DNA from: Chitinophagaceae bacterium PMP191F
GTDB lineage: Bacteria; Bacteroidota; Bacteroidia; Chitinophagales; Chitinophagaceae
Direction of reading: 5' to 3'
Length of the DNA: 64,000 nt
Assembly: GCA_001302245.1 (NCBI GenBank)
Contig: LGYU01000019.1
Span: forward strand, 24,495 to 88,494
Both the position numbers and the translations under genes were made by a program. The notes beneath the pieces are model-generated. The model made no database searches. It saw only the letters and a program-made list of their open reading frames with translations, and was not told the DNA's origin. Below are positions 23,818 through 32,751 of this stretch, in pieces (the stretch's first letter is position 1; each line of letters opens with the position of its first letter).

Positions 23818-24072
23818 TACCTGCACATCAAACGAAGAAGGGATCAGCGCCACAGGATCATGTAAGCCTACCGATTGTTTACAAACGTCCGGGTAGCTGG
23901 TTCCTTTATGGTACTGTCTGAACGTACACTGTACATATTTACAAAGGTCAGTATGCTCCTTTGATTTGCCGGCAATCATCGGGTGACATACCCATGCCTG
24001 TATGTAAGCATCTATTGCTGGCGATTGCCCTGCCTGCTGAAATGCTGTTTTGAATAGGCAGCCCATACACAA
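23812..24072 (-). CDS. Hypothetical Cys-rich small protein
   Basis: An 86-codon frame with codon use like its neighbours, beginning MCMGCLFKTAFQQAGQSP and containing further Cys at WVCHP, DLCKYVQC and PDVCKQS, seven in total. No export signal or known domain is evident. It would be transcribed toward mgtC from a start only 28 bases from the divergent susC ATG, antisense to the predicted susC leader. Either this gene or the long leader is misjudged; I cannot decide from sequence alone. Confidence 0.4.
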   Translation of the reverse strand: MCMGCLFKTAFQQAGQSPAIDAYIQAWVCHPMIAGKSKEHTDLCKYVQCTFRQYHKGTSYPDVCKQSVGLHDPVALIPSSFDVQVP

Positions 24073-24100
24073 TCACAATTCAGTTATTTAATTACTGGTT

Positions 24101-27100
24101 ATGAAAAAAAACATTTTTAACAGACTGGCTATACCATGCCTGACCTGGATGGTTGTCGGGTCTTTCGTATCATTTGTTCGGTTTTGTAAATGGCGCAGAA
24201 GTATTATTGCTTTGTACATCTCTCTATTTCTTACTACAGGTGCACTTGCACAGGTAATGATTACAGGAAAAGTAATTGCTGCCCATGGTGAAGCATTGAG
24301 TGGAGTAAGTGTTACCATAGCTGGTACCAGAACTGGTACCATATCAGATTCTGCAGGCGTATACCATATTAAAAATACCAGCGGAACATTACTGGTGTTT
24401 AGCCTGGTAGGTTATAAAAGCCAGCAGGTGAAGATAGGAACCCAGAACCTGATCAATATTACACTGGAAACAGGTTCTGATGAACTGGCGGAAGTGGTAG
24501 TCACTACGGGGCTTGCATCGGGTATCAAAAGAAGCAATGTGGCCAATGCTGTGGTGTCTATTTCTGCTAACCGGCTAACGGGTACTGTAACACCTTCCAC
24601 ACTGGATGGTGCGCTCAGCGCCAAAGTAGTGGGAGCTACCATTACACAAATGAGCGGTGCGCCAGGTGGCGGCATTTCTATGCAGTTGAGAGGTATCTCT
24701 TCCATTACGGGGAGCTCACAACCGCTGTTTATTCTTGATGGAGTGATTATCAATGATGCCAGTTATGATGCAGGACGCGGTACCAATGCGTTTACTGGGG
24801 CCAATAGTATTAGTAGGGGGCAGGACAACCTGGCCAATCGGCTGGCTGATATCAATGCTGCAGATATTGAATCGGTAGAAATTCTTAAAGGTTCCAGTGC
24901 AGCTGCTATCTATGGCACACTTGCCAATGCAGGTGTAGTGATCCTGAATACTAAAAAAGGATTTAACGGGCCTACAAGAGTTAGTTTTTCACAGGATGTT
25001 GCTGCTATCAGCGTTATAAAGCTGTTGCCCTATGGTAGCTGGAGCGAGGAAAAGATCAAAGCGTTTTACAGTGATCCCGTGCAGCAGGCAGCGGAAATCG
25101 ATGCCTATGATTCAGCTAAAGCAGCGGGTAGCATTTATAATTATCCTAAAGAGATCTATGGCCGTACTGTTTTGGGAACTTATAGCCAGCTAAGCATATC
25201 CGGTGGTAATGAAAGAACAAAGTTTTATATATCCGGTGGTTTCAATAATGAAAACGGTATTACCAGGAATACGGGGTTTCAACGCGGCTCGCTGCGGGCT
25301 AATATCAGTCATGCTATTAGTGATCGCTGGGATCTGAATTTTTATTCTAACTACATCAATAACGTAACCAATCGTGGATGGGAGAATAATGATAACAATG
25401 GTGTGAACATCGGAACGAATCTTACCTCGCTGCCAGCTTATGCACAGATCCATCGCCTGGCAGACGGCACATATCCGGTAAACCCTTATTATGCAGAAAA
25501 TCCTTTTCATGTAATTGATGCATTTATCAGCCGGGAAACAACCAACCGGTTTATGCAGTCTTTTTCTTCCAGTTTTACCATTATCAACAACCGGCGTCAC
25601 CAGTTAAAAGCAAGTATACAGGGTGGTTTTGATTATTTGCTGACGGAAGCAAAATTGTATGCACCGGATGATGCACAATCGCAGATCAATGCTATCAGTG
25701 GTTATCCCGGTGCTGCAAGAATCACCAACGACAGGAATGTCAACACCAATTTCCAGGTAGCACTGGTGAATACCTTGATCGGAAAGAATTTTACCAACAA
25801 AACTTCCGGGGGATTGGTACGCTATAATCAAAACCTGGCCATCAATGCTGTACAGGGTGAAGGTATGGTGGCGGGTCAGTCAAATCCTAATAACGCTGTT
25901 GTACGAACCACGTATAGTCTTTTTCAACAGATTAATAATGCTGGGGCATTTCTGCAGCATGAAATGAACTGGAAAGACCGCATTATCGCTACTGCGGCAG
26001 TGCGTATAGACAAAAACACTACCAATGCTGCTTATAATACTTTTTATCCGTTTCCCAAAGCAGCACTGGCTGCCAATCTTACCAGGTTTGATTTCTGGAA
26101 AATAAATTCTATCAACCAGTTTAAACTACGGATTGCTTATGGACAAACCGGCGGTCCTGCACCTTTTGGCAGCAATTTTAGCCAGTTGAATCCTATTGTA
26201 TACCAGAATGGACTGGGTATTACGGGGCCTGTTACCATTGGCAATGATAAGATCAGGTATGAAATTGCCAGCGAAATGGAGTATGGCGCAGATCTGGGAT
26301 TTTTTAATAAACTGCTAACTCTGGAAGTAACATGGTACAATAAAAAAGTAAAAAACCTGATACAACCTTTCACACTTGCTCCTTCTGTAGGATATGAAAG
26401 TATTACGGGCTATCCCATCGGCGACCTGGAGAATAAAGGACTGGAAGTATCTGTTGGTTATACGCCTGTAAATACAGATAACGTACAATGGAATACCACA
26501 CTGAATTACTGGTTTAACAGGAGTAAGATCACCAGGCTGATCATTCCCCCAACTGCGGCAGGCCCTAACCTGGGTGCATTGTATGGTTTTAATGAGCTGA
26601 GAGTAGGACAGTCGCCTACTGCTTTTGTGGGTACGCCGGAAAATAAAGACGGACGCCTGACTGTATACGGAGATGCGCAGCCTAATTTTCAGATGAGTAG
26701 TTATAATAAGATCACATTTTATAAAAATATTGAACTGACCTTTTTACTACACTGGAACTACAAGAGTTATGTCAGCAATTTCACCAGGTTTCAACTGGAT
26801 CAGGGCGGTCAGAGTCCTGACTGGATGGTATTGACAAACCTGGATGCTTCTGGCAACAAAATTCCGGGACCAGCTATACCAATGGGATTGGCCAGGCAGC
26901 AGGGACTTACAGCCGCTTATTTTATTGAAAATGCCAGTTATATCAAACTCAGGGAAGTGGCTATTAATTATGTGCTGAACAAACATCAGTTACAGAAAAT
27001 ATTCAATGGACACTTAAAAGGTTTGAAACTGGGTATATCGGGCAACAATCTCATCAGGATCACTAAATATACTGGTTTTGATCCGGAAGTTTCTGCCTTT

Positions 27101-27187
27101 GGGCAAACATCCGTTGGAAGCAACTATGATATTGTAGGTGCACCGTATACCAAAAGAATACTTTTTCATCTGGGTATTGATCTGTGA
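24101..27187 (+). CDS. SusC/RagA-family TonB-dependent outer membrane receptor
   Basis: A 1028-residue receptor. After an unusually long N-terminus (see below) come a carboxypeptidase-like beta-sandwich (about 52-128, ITGKVIAAHGEALSGVSVT), the plug (about 130-285; RGISSITGSSQPLFILDGV, ESVEILKGSSAAAIYG), and the barrel ending FHLGIDL. The signal peptide core (IIALYISLFLTTGALAQ) starts only at about residue 34, behind a second hydrophobic stretch and a basic CKWRR; a later true start is possible, but no good ATG lies between. It pairs with the SusD gene 37 bases downstream. The shared operator with mgtC suggests Mg2+- or metal-linked expression; the cargo is unknown. Confidence 0.93.
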   Translation: MKKNIFNRLAIPCLTWMVVGSFVSFVRFCKWRRSIIALYISLFLTTGALAQVMITGKVIAAHGEALSGVSVTIAGTRTGTISDSAGVYHIKNTSGTLLVFSLVGYKSQQVKIGTQNLINITLETGSDELAEVVVTTGLASGIKRSNVANAVVSISANRLTGTVTPSTLDGALSAKVVGATITQMSGAPGGGISMQLRGISSITGSSQPLFILDGVIINDASYDAGRGTNAFTGANSISRGQDNLANRLADINAADIESVEILKGSSAAAIYGTLANAGVVILNTKKGFNGPTRVSFSQDVAAISVIKLLPYGSWSEEKIKAFYSDPVQQAAEIDAYDSAKAAGSIYNYPKEIYGRTVLGTYSQLSISGGNERTKFYISGGFNNENGITRNTGFQRGSLRANISHAISDRWDLNFYSNYINNVTNRGWENNDNNGVNIGTNLTSLPAYAQIHRLADGTYPVNPYYAENPFHVIDAFISRETTNRFMQSFSSSFTIINNRRHQLKASIQGGFDYLLTEAKLYAPDDAQSQINAISGYPGAARITNDRNVNTNFQVALVNTLIGKNFTNKTSGGLVRYNQNLAINAVQGEGMVAGQSNPNNAVVRTTYSLFQQINNAGAFLQHEMNWKDRIIATAAVRIDKNTTNAAYNTFYPFPKAALAANLTRFDFWKINSINQFKLRIAYGQTGGPAPFGSNFSQLNPIVYQNGLGITGPVTIGNDKIRYEIASEMEYGADLGFFNKLLTLEVTWYNKKVKNLIQPFTLAPSVGYESITGYPIGDLENKGLEVSVGYTPVNTDNVQWNTTLNYWFNRSKITRLIIPPTAAGPNLGALYGFNELRVGQSPTAFVGTPENKDGRLTVYGDAQPNFQMSSYNKITFYKNIELTFLLHWNYKSYVSNFTRFQLDQGGQSPDWMVLTNLDASGNKIPGPAIPMGLARQQGLTAAYFIENASYIKLREVAINYVLNKHQLQKIFNGHLKGLKLGISGNNLIRITKYTGFDPEVSAFGQTSVGSNYDIVGAPYTKRILFHLGIDL

Positions 27188-27224
27188 TCACTCCTTTCTA
27201 TTTCATGCTTAACAATTATTATTT

Positions 27225-28589
27225 ATGCTACACGTAAAATATATATTGCAGGTTGCCATTGTTGCAGCAACAATAGTACTGGCGCTGTCCTGCAACAAGA
27301 TCGTTAACACACCCGATGTGGGAAATTCCAATGGAGCCGGTTTGTCCGATATCCTGACAAATGCATCGCGCAGCCAATTGGATCAACTGGCAACAGGTGT
27401 TTTTTCAGCCATGCGTACCGGTTATAATACCAATCCCGGTAATGGTACCAGCAGTTATGAATCGTATTGTAAAGTATCCGGCACATTGGGGCGTGAAGTA
27501 TATGTTATTAACCAGTCAGAAACACGATGGGTAAATGAACTTGCCGGTCTGAATGGTGTGCTGGATCCCGGAGCTTTTTACAATGGTTATTATTTTTCAT
27601 TTAGCAGTGCGCGGCAAACTGCTGCCATACTACAACAGGCGGCTCTTAATACTGCTACTATTAACGACCTGGAGCGATCAGGTATCCTGGGTTTCACCAA
27701 TACCATCATGGCTTTTGAAATGCTGCATATCTTAAACATGCAGGGTAAGAACGGTATTCGTACCGACTTGGTTGATTACTTAAAGCCAGGGCCGTTTATT
27801 TCTTACGACTCAGGGCTGGTTGTAATAAAGAAAATGCTGGACAATGCTATTACAACATTACAGCAGGCAGGCGGAGCATTTATGTTTACGGTGCCTCCGG
27901 GGTTTGCAGGATTTGATACGCCTGCTCGTTTTGCAAAATTCAACAGGGCCATTGCTGCAAGAGTGGCTATTTACCAGAAAGACTGGCAAGGTGCATTGAC
28001 CAATTTGCAGGCATCTTATTTTGATCTGAATGGTTCTTTATCTAATGGGCCTGTATTTAACTGGGGATTGTCGCCGGATGTGCTCAATCCATTATACCAG
28101 CCTTTGAACAATGCAGTATCTGTAGTGGCTAACAATGCTTTTGTAACAGAAGCAGAACCCGGTGATGCAAGATTGTCTAAAGTAGCCACCAGGAGCTCAG
28201 CGCTCAACCTGGTGGGTATCTCGGGCACTTCAGATGTCAATCTTTATCCTTCCAACCGCACAGCAGTATCGATCATCCGCAATGAAGAACTGATCCTGAT
28301 CTATGCAGAATGTATGATCCGGCTGGGGCAGCTTCAACAGGGTAAACAGGCGTTGGATATTATCAGGGATCAGGCCGGCAACTTATCACCTTATGCCGGT
28401 GCGTTGACTGCTGATGCATTGACAGATGAACTGTTGAAACAACGTCGCTATTCATTGTTTTACGAAGGACACCGTTGGATAGATATGCGTCGTTATAACC
28501 GGCTGGATCAATTGCCGCTTGACCAACCGGGGCAAACCATTTTTGATGCTATGCCAAGACCGTTGGCAGAAACCAACTGGGGTAAGTAA
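27225..28589 (+). CDS. SusD/RagB-family surface lipoprotein
   Basis: A 454-residue SusD-like protein with lipoprotein signal ending VLALSC (Cys23). Middle part is helical and C-terminal hallmark YEGHRWIDMRRYNR is present, then LPLDQPGQTIFDAMPRP. It is the lid and binding subunit for the SusC barrel encoded upstream. Ends shortly before a terminator-like hairpin, after which the two-component genes begin. Confidence 0.9.
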   Translation: MLHVKYILQVAIVAATIVLALSCNKIVNTPDVGNSNGAGLSDILTNASRSQLDQLATGVFSAMRTGYNTNPGNGTSSYESYCKVSGTLGREVYVINQSETRWVNELAGLNGVLDPGAFYNGYYFSFSSARQTAAILQQAALNTATINDLERSGILGFTNTIMAFEMLHILNMQGKNGIRTDLVDYLKPGPFISYDSGLVVIKKMLDNAITTLQQAGGAFMFTVPPGFAGFDTPARFAKFNRAIAARVAIYQKDWQGALTNLQASYFDLNGSLSNGPVFNWGLSPDVLNPLYQPLNNAVSVVANNAFVTEAEPGDARLSKVATRSSALNLVGISGTSDVNLYPSNRTAVSIIRNEELILIYAECMIRLGQLQQGKQALDIIRDQAGNLSPYAGALTADALTDELLKQRRYSLFYEGHRWIDMRRYNRLDQLPLDQPGQTIFDAMPRPLAETNWGK

Positions 28590-28630
28590 TGCCCCGTAAA
28601 GATGCAACTATAAACCTTGATGGCTATGAG

Positions 28631-28656
28631 AAGGTCGGATTTACATCCGGCCTTTT
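28631..28656 (+). terminator. Hairpin after the SusC/SusD pair
   Basis: aaggtcggat / atccggcctt arms (10 bp, one G-U) with a 4-base loop, followed by only TT; termination may be partial, leaving read-through to the regulator genes. Confidence 0.55.
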
Positions 28657-28725
28657 GGTCTGTAATTAAGTTTGACAGATGTTGTATAACGGACAATATC
28701 ATTGATAACATGTAAATCCTGAAGT

Positions 28726-29412
28726 ATGAACATTCTTGTAGTAGAAGATGATAAAAGAGTAGCAGACCTTATAAAACGTGGTTTGGAAGAGCAGGACTAC
28801 ACCGTGCAACTGGCCAATAATGGCCTTACCGGTAAGCTGCTGGCTAAGGCACAGGAGTATGATGTGATCATCCTGGATATCATTCTGCCGGATATCAGTG
28901 GCATTGTTGTTTGTAAAGAGATCCGCATTACCAGACCCGATACACAGATCATTATGCTCACGGCGCTGGGTACTACAGACGATAAAGTGGATGGTCTTGA
29001 TGCAGGCGCTGATGACTACCTGGTAAAACCTTTTGACTTCCGGGAACTGGAGGCAAGGATCAGGGCGCTTACCAAACGAAGGGAAAAACGAAACGTTGTA
29101 ACGGCTACTGCACTACGTATAGCTGATCTTGAATTGAACCTGGATACATTTACAGCAACCCGTGCGGGTAAAGAAATTCCGCTTACACCCAAAGAGTTCA
29201 AGCTATTGTTATTTATGATGCAGCACAGCGGCAGGGTAGTAACAAGAAATGAGATTGCGGAAAAAGTATGGGAAACTGCTTTTGACACAGGAACCAATTT
29301 TATTGATGTATACATCAACTATCTCCGCAGGAAAATTGATAAGGAACATGCCATAAAGTTGATCCATACCAGGCCGGGAATAGGATTTATTCTGAAGCCG
29401 GATAATGAATAA
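28726..29412 (+). CDS. OmpR-family response regulator
   Basis: A 228-residue regulator. Receiver domain residues: Asp8/Asp9, phospho-acceptor Asp51 (VIILDIILP), Thr79 and Lys101 (YLVKPFDF). The winged-helix DNA-binding domain (about 130-226) shows LTPKEFKLLLFMMQHSGRVV and INYLRRKIDKE. The subgroup resembles CusR/CopR-like regulators. It is followed 36 bases later by its sensor kinase. Proteins of this family bind direct repeats in 11-bp register, which makes it the best local candidate for the CTAATG arrays at 23.4 kb. That link is inference. Confidence 0.93.
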   Translation: MNILVVEDDKRVADLIKRGLEEQDYTVQLANNGLTGKLLAKAQEYDVIILDIILPDISGIVVCKEIRITRPDTQIIMLTALGTTDDKVDGLDAGADDYLVKPFDFRELEARIRALTKRREKRNVVTATALRIADLELNLDTFTATRAGKEIPLTPKEFKLLLFMMQHSGRVVTRNEIAEKVWETAFDTGTNFIDVYINYLRRKIDKEHAIKLIHTRPGIGFILKPDNE

Positions 29413-29448
29413 CAGAACCGGTACTGTTAATACTTTAATATTCTGTAC

Positions 29449-30816
29449 ATGAAGATCAGACTGAGGTTTACACTCTTGTTCGCTACATTGTTTGCAGCAT
29501 TACTGCTGGTGTTTGCTGCATGCATTTACTTTTTTTATGCGGCAGACAGGGAACAGCAATATTATGATCGTTTGCAGCAGCAGGCAATTACCAAAGCCAA
29601 ATTGTTGCTGGAAGCCAGGGTAACACCCTCTGTATTGCAACTGATATATAAGCATTCGCTCAATTCATTGCCCCAGGAAGAAGTAGCGATCTATGATACT
29701 GCTTTTCATTTGTTGTATCATGATGCAGTAGAGATTGATAAAGTGAAAGAAACCCAATCTATGATTGACAGCATAGTAGCGGTAAAGGAAATTCACTTTT
29801 ATGTGGGGAAACTGCAGGCTATCGGGTTTCTGTATGCATTTGGTGGTAAACATTATGTAATTACCGCTGCGGCCAGGGATGATTATGGTCTTGCTAAACT
29901 AAGTATGTTACGTACGGTGCTGTTTACGGGGTATGGAATAGTGATCTTGTTAACGGTATTGGCGGGCGCATTCTTTTCTGCCAGGGCGCTAAAACCCTTG
30001 TCTGAATTGGTAAACAGGGTAGAAGATGTTACTGCATCGCGGTTGGATCTTCGGATAGATGAAGGTAATGGAAAGGATGAAATTGCAGAGCTGGCCCAAA
30101 CCTTTAACCGTATGCTCGACCGGTTGGAAAACTCTTTTAATGCGCAGAAAGATTTTGTATCTAATATCTCTCATGAGCTCAGAACACCACTGGCGGCCAT
30201 TATTGGTGAACTGGAGATCACTGCTTCCAGGGACAGGACTATTCCTGAATACAAACAGATGATCCGGTTTATTCTCAGTGATGCGCAGCGGTTGGTAAAA
30301 TTGTCCAACGGGTTGCTGGATCTTGCAAAAGCCAGTTATGACCAGGCTGAAATTGCTTTCCGGAACCTGCGCCTGGATGAGTTGTTGTTGGATACACGCA
30401 AGGAGATCATCAAGGCAAATCCAGACTATCATATAAAGATCATCTTTGAACGGGAGATAGAAGATGGCGGGTACATTTCAGTAAAAGGCAATGAGTACCT
30501 GTTGAAAGTAGCGTTTACCAATTTAATGGAGAACGGTTGTAAATTTTCAGATAATCGTCAGTCTGTAGTGGCTATCAGTTTTCATGAAAGCGTGGTGATC
30601 ATCCGTTTTTCAGATTCGGGTATTGGGATACCTCCACAGGATTTGCCTGATATTTTCAAGCCTTTTTACCGGGGTGCCAACCAGGCATATTCAGAAGGAA
30701 ATGGTATTGGACTTTCTTTGTCAGACAGGATCATTCACCTGCATAAAGGAACGGTCAGTGTTACTTCCGGCCTGACAGAAGGAACTGTTTTTACAGTGGA
30801 ACTTCCACATGTATGA
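29449..30816 (+). CDS. HAMP-domain sensor histidine kinase
   Basis: A 455-residue membrane kinase: span 1 at about 8-31, a periplasmic sensor region of about 120 residues, span 2 at 156-179, HAMP (about 180-232), HisKA with phospho-acceptor His242 (NISHELRTPL), and HATPase with NLMENGCKFSD (N box), FSDSGIGIPP (G1) and GNGIGLSLSDR (G2). It pairs with the OmpR regulator just upstream. Architecture is that of CusS-like metal or envelope-stress sensors; the ligand cannot be read from sequence. Confidence 0.92.
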   Translation: MKIRLRFTLLFATLFAALLLVFAACIYFFYAADREQQYYDRLQQQAITKAKLLLEARVTPSVLQLIYKHSLNSLPQEEVAIYDTAFHLLYHDAVEIDKVKETQSMIDSIVAVKEIHFYVGKLQAIGFLYAFGGKHYVITAAARDDYGLAKLSMLRTVLFTGYGIVILLTVLAGAFFSARALKPLSELVNRVEDVTASRLDLRIDEGNGKDEIAELAQTFNRMLDRLENSFNAQKDFVSNISHELRTPLAAIIGELEITASRDRTIPEYKQMIRFILSDAQRLVKLSNGLLDLAKASYDQAEIAFRNLRLDELLLDTRKEIIKANPDYHIKIIFEREIEDGGYISVKGNEYLLKVAFTNLMENGCKFSDNRQSVVAISFHESVVIIRFSDSGIGIPPQDLPDIFKPFYRGANQAYSEGNGIGLSLSDRIIHLHKGTVSVTSGLTEGTVFTVELPHV

Positions 30817-31321
30817 TTATGACAATCAATGCTGGTATTTTACAATGTATGATAAGTTGCTACAAGTGCATGAACCATTAATCTGTTATTGTTTGTTCTT
30901 TTTTCTGAATTCAACAGGTGTAATTCCCTTGTGTTTTTAATGCCACATTACTGGACATTCCTAAAAATATAAAAACAGATTGGCTGGATAAAAACTATCC
31001 CACTAAGGATTGATAGAGAGGTTGAAGTGATGAAATATACAAGAGCTATAATTCAAACGGTGCAATATGAATAAAGCCGATAAAGCCATTGTTGCCGTTA
31101 GAGCAGGTCGCAGTCTGGCCTTTGACGGAAGATGAAGTTTCAATAAATACAGTCCACGGCAAAGCTTACACCTTACATCCGTTGTTTTGGGCCCTGGAAA
31201 GTGAGCATGCACCGAAGACCGGCCCGTACGCTGGAGAATTTTGCCAGGGATTATGCAGACAGTTTCGGATAGATGGTATTTGTGTAATTGCCGGCAAATT
31301 TGCATCCTGAAAGAAAATATC
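30817..31321. other. Gene-poor spacer with a coding-like stretch
   Basis: No full gene is evident. A plus-strand frame at 31089-31310 (PLTEDEVSINTVHGKAYTLH ... GPYAGEFCQGLCRQF) has codon use like real genes but only a TTG start and no recognisable fold; it may be a decayed gene. Confidence 0.4.
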
Positions 31322-31789
31322 ATGACACTTCAGTGGTTTACGGTTAAAATTGTTGCCAGGTGTATAGCTTTCATAGGTCTCTATAATATTACATCCAATG
31401 TATCAGGGCAGGTGCAACCTGATACCAAAAGGGTGATCTTTCTCAAAGAGACACGGATATTGTGCGATCTTATAGAAGATACTGCTGCGCGAAGATTTAC
31501 TCCAACAGTGGGGGATATGGATAGAGTTGATTCGCTGCTGGGGCAATACTTCATACAAAAAGGTACTGGTAACAGCCCGCAAATAACCATTCATGACTAC
31601 TACAGGCAGTTTGCCGGATTTTGGGTAAACGGCAAAAGATGCATTTTCGTTAATGCTTCGTGCATATACCCGGATTACTTTTTACAGAATACGTACTATC
31701 CGCGGGGAGGGGGGCAATGTTATTTCCGGGCCATGGTTGACCTGGATAACAGGAAAATGGTTCGCTTTTATTTCAATGCTCCCAAGTAA
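31322..31789 (+). CDS. Small secreted protein of unknown function
   Basis: A 155-residue protein from the Met before TLQWFTVK, chosen because it gives a signal peptide with likely cleavage at VSG-QV (about residue 29). The mature part has a Tyr/Phe-rich C-terminal half (YYRQFAGFWVNGKRCIFVNA, QNTYYPRGGGQCYFRAM) with three Cys (one more lies in the signal region). I do not recognise a family. It is monocistronic and followed by a long gene-poor stretch; a weak ggtatct / agatacc hairpin lies at 31812-31838. Confidence 0.65.
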   Translation: MTLQWFTVKIVARCIAFIGLYNITSNVSGQVQPDTKRVIFLKETRILCDLIEDTAARRFTPTVGDMDRVDSLLGQYFIQKGTGNSPQITIHDYYRQFAGFWVNGKRCIFVNASCIYPDYFLQNTYYPRGGGQCYFRAMVDLDNRKMVRFYFNAPK

Positions 31790-32417
31790 GATGTTCAGAA
31801 ACCGGGGTTCTGGTATCTAAAAAAGATCAACAGATACCTATTATATATAGTAGCAAAGAAATTTTGCAAAAACTGACATTTCCGGGAGGTGTGCTGCCGG
31901 ACCCGCAAAAATGACACGTTTCGATCCATACAATCAATACATCTTCACCGGTTTGTAACCTTCCTTTTACAGTTATTTTCAACAGGAATATAGCATCAAT
32001 TTCTACTACGCAAGCTGCAATCGGTTACAAAAATCCCTTCAAAAAGAGTGATTGACCGTTGGGTAAATGACTTCATTCCATTTTTCACAAAGAATAAAAA
32101 AAGCATTCCTTCTTATCCAGTTTTTAGCAAATGCACGGGTGTGATCCTATTTTTTGAAGTAGTATATCTGGTCAACCGATGTATTGGACGGAAGTGTCTA
32201 TTTACAATAAATGTGTTTTAATTTGCATGCGTTTTGGCTTTCACATCAATAGAACAAAAGTCCTTTTCTTTTTATAAAATGAATTGATATAAGTAGTTGA
32301 TTATTAATGAATTTTTTTAAAATGTAGAGGTTTTGACGTACCACCTAATTGGGACTTTTTGCGTGTTATTGCCCAAATTTGTCTTTGTTTAGCAAACAAC
32401 TGGTCCGATAGAATTGC
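31790..32417. other. Gene-free AT-rich stretch
   Basis: About 630 bases with stops in all frames and lower GC than the surroundings. Apart from a weak hairpin at 31812-31838 I see nothing in it. Confidence 0.6.
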
Positions 32418-32681
32418 TTATGAGTAGATGCCCCTTGTACTTCGGTACACTTTCACAAACCTCCCCAAAAAGGTTTCAGGATGATACTCCAAGTAAACAG
32501 CTTTGTCTGGCCAACTTGTCAAGTTAAACATAAAACCAAAACGCTGTTTAGCATAACCATCTGCTAATAGTGCCAATAATTTCTCTTTAAAAATTGGTAA
32601 ACCCCAAAACGAATGCTTGTCAACTACAGAGTCCAGCCTCGGATTTATCGCCGTGCACCTGCATAGGTGTATTCTTTTCAA
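32418..32681 (-). pseudogene. Coding remnant of an unknown protein
   Basis: An 87-codon frame whose last 65 residues look like real protein (HSFWGLPIFKEKLLALLADG, QRFGFMFNLTSWPDKAVYLE, FLGRFVKVYRSTRGIYS). It has only a TTG start and an implausible Cys/Arg-rich front (HLCRCTAINPRLD), so it is probably the 3' end of a lost gene. Codon use is more AT-rich than in the neighbouring sus genes, suggesting a foreign origin. I cannot name the family. Confidence 0.4.
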
Positions 32682-32751
32682 CTCCCGGTTTTACAATTCA
32701 TAAAAAGTCTTACGGTAAAAACTTTATTGCATTTATCACCAAAACAACCAT

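Noticed and set aside
23638..23865. 75-codon plus-strand frame in the susC leader
   Set aside because: TTG start, no domain, low-complexity ends, and it overlaps both a foldable RNA segment and a better minus-strand frame.
31003..31323. 106-codon minus-strand frame upstream of the small secreted protein
   Set aside because: Basic/Cys/Leu composition without any domain; probable shadow of spacer sequence.
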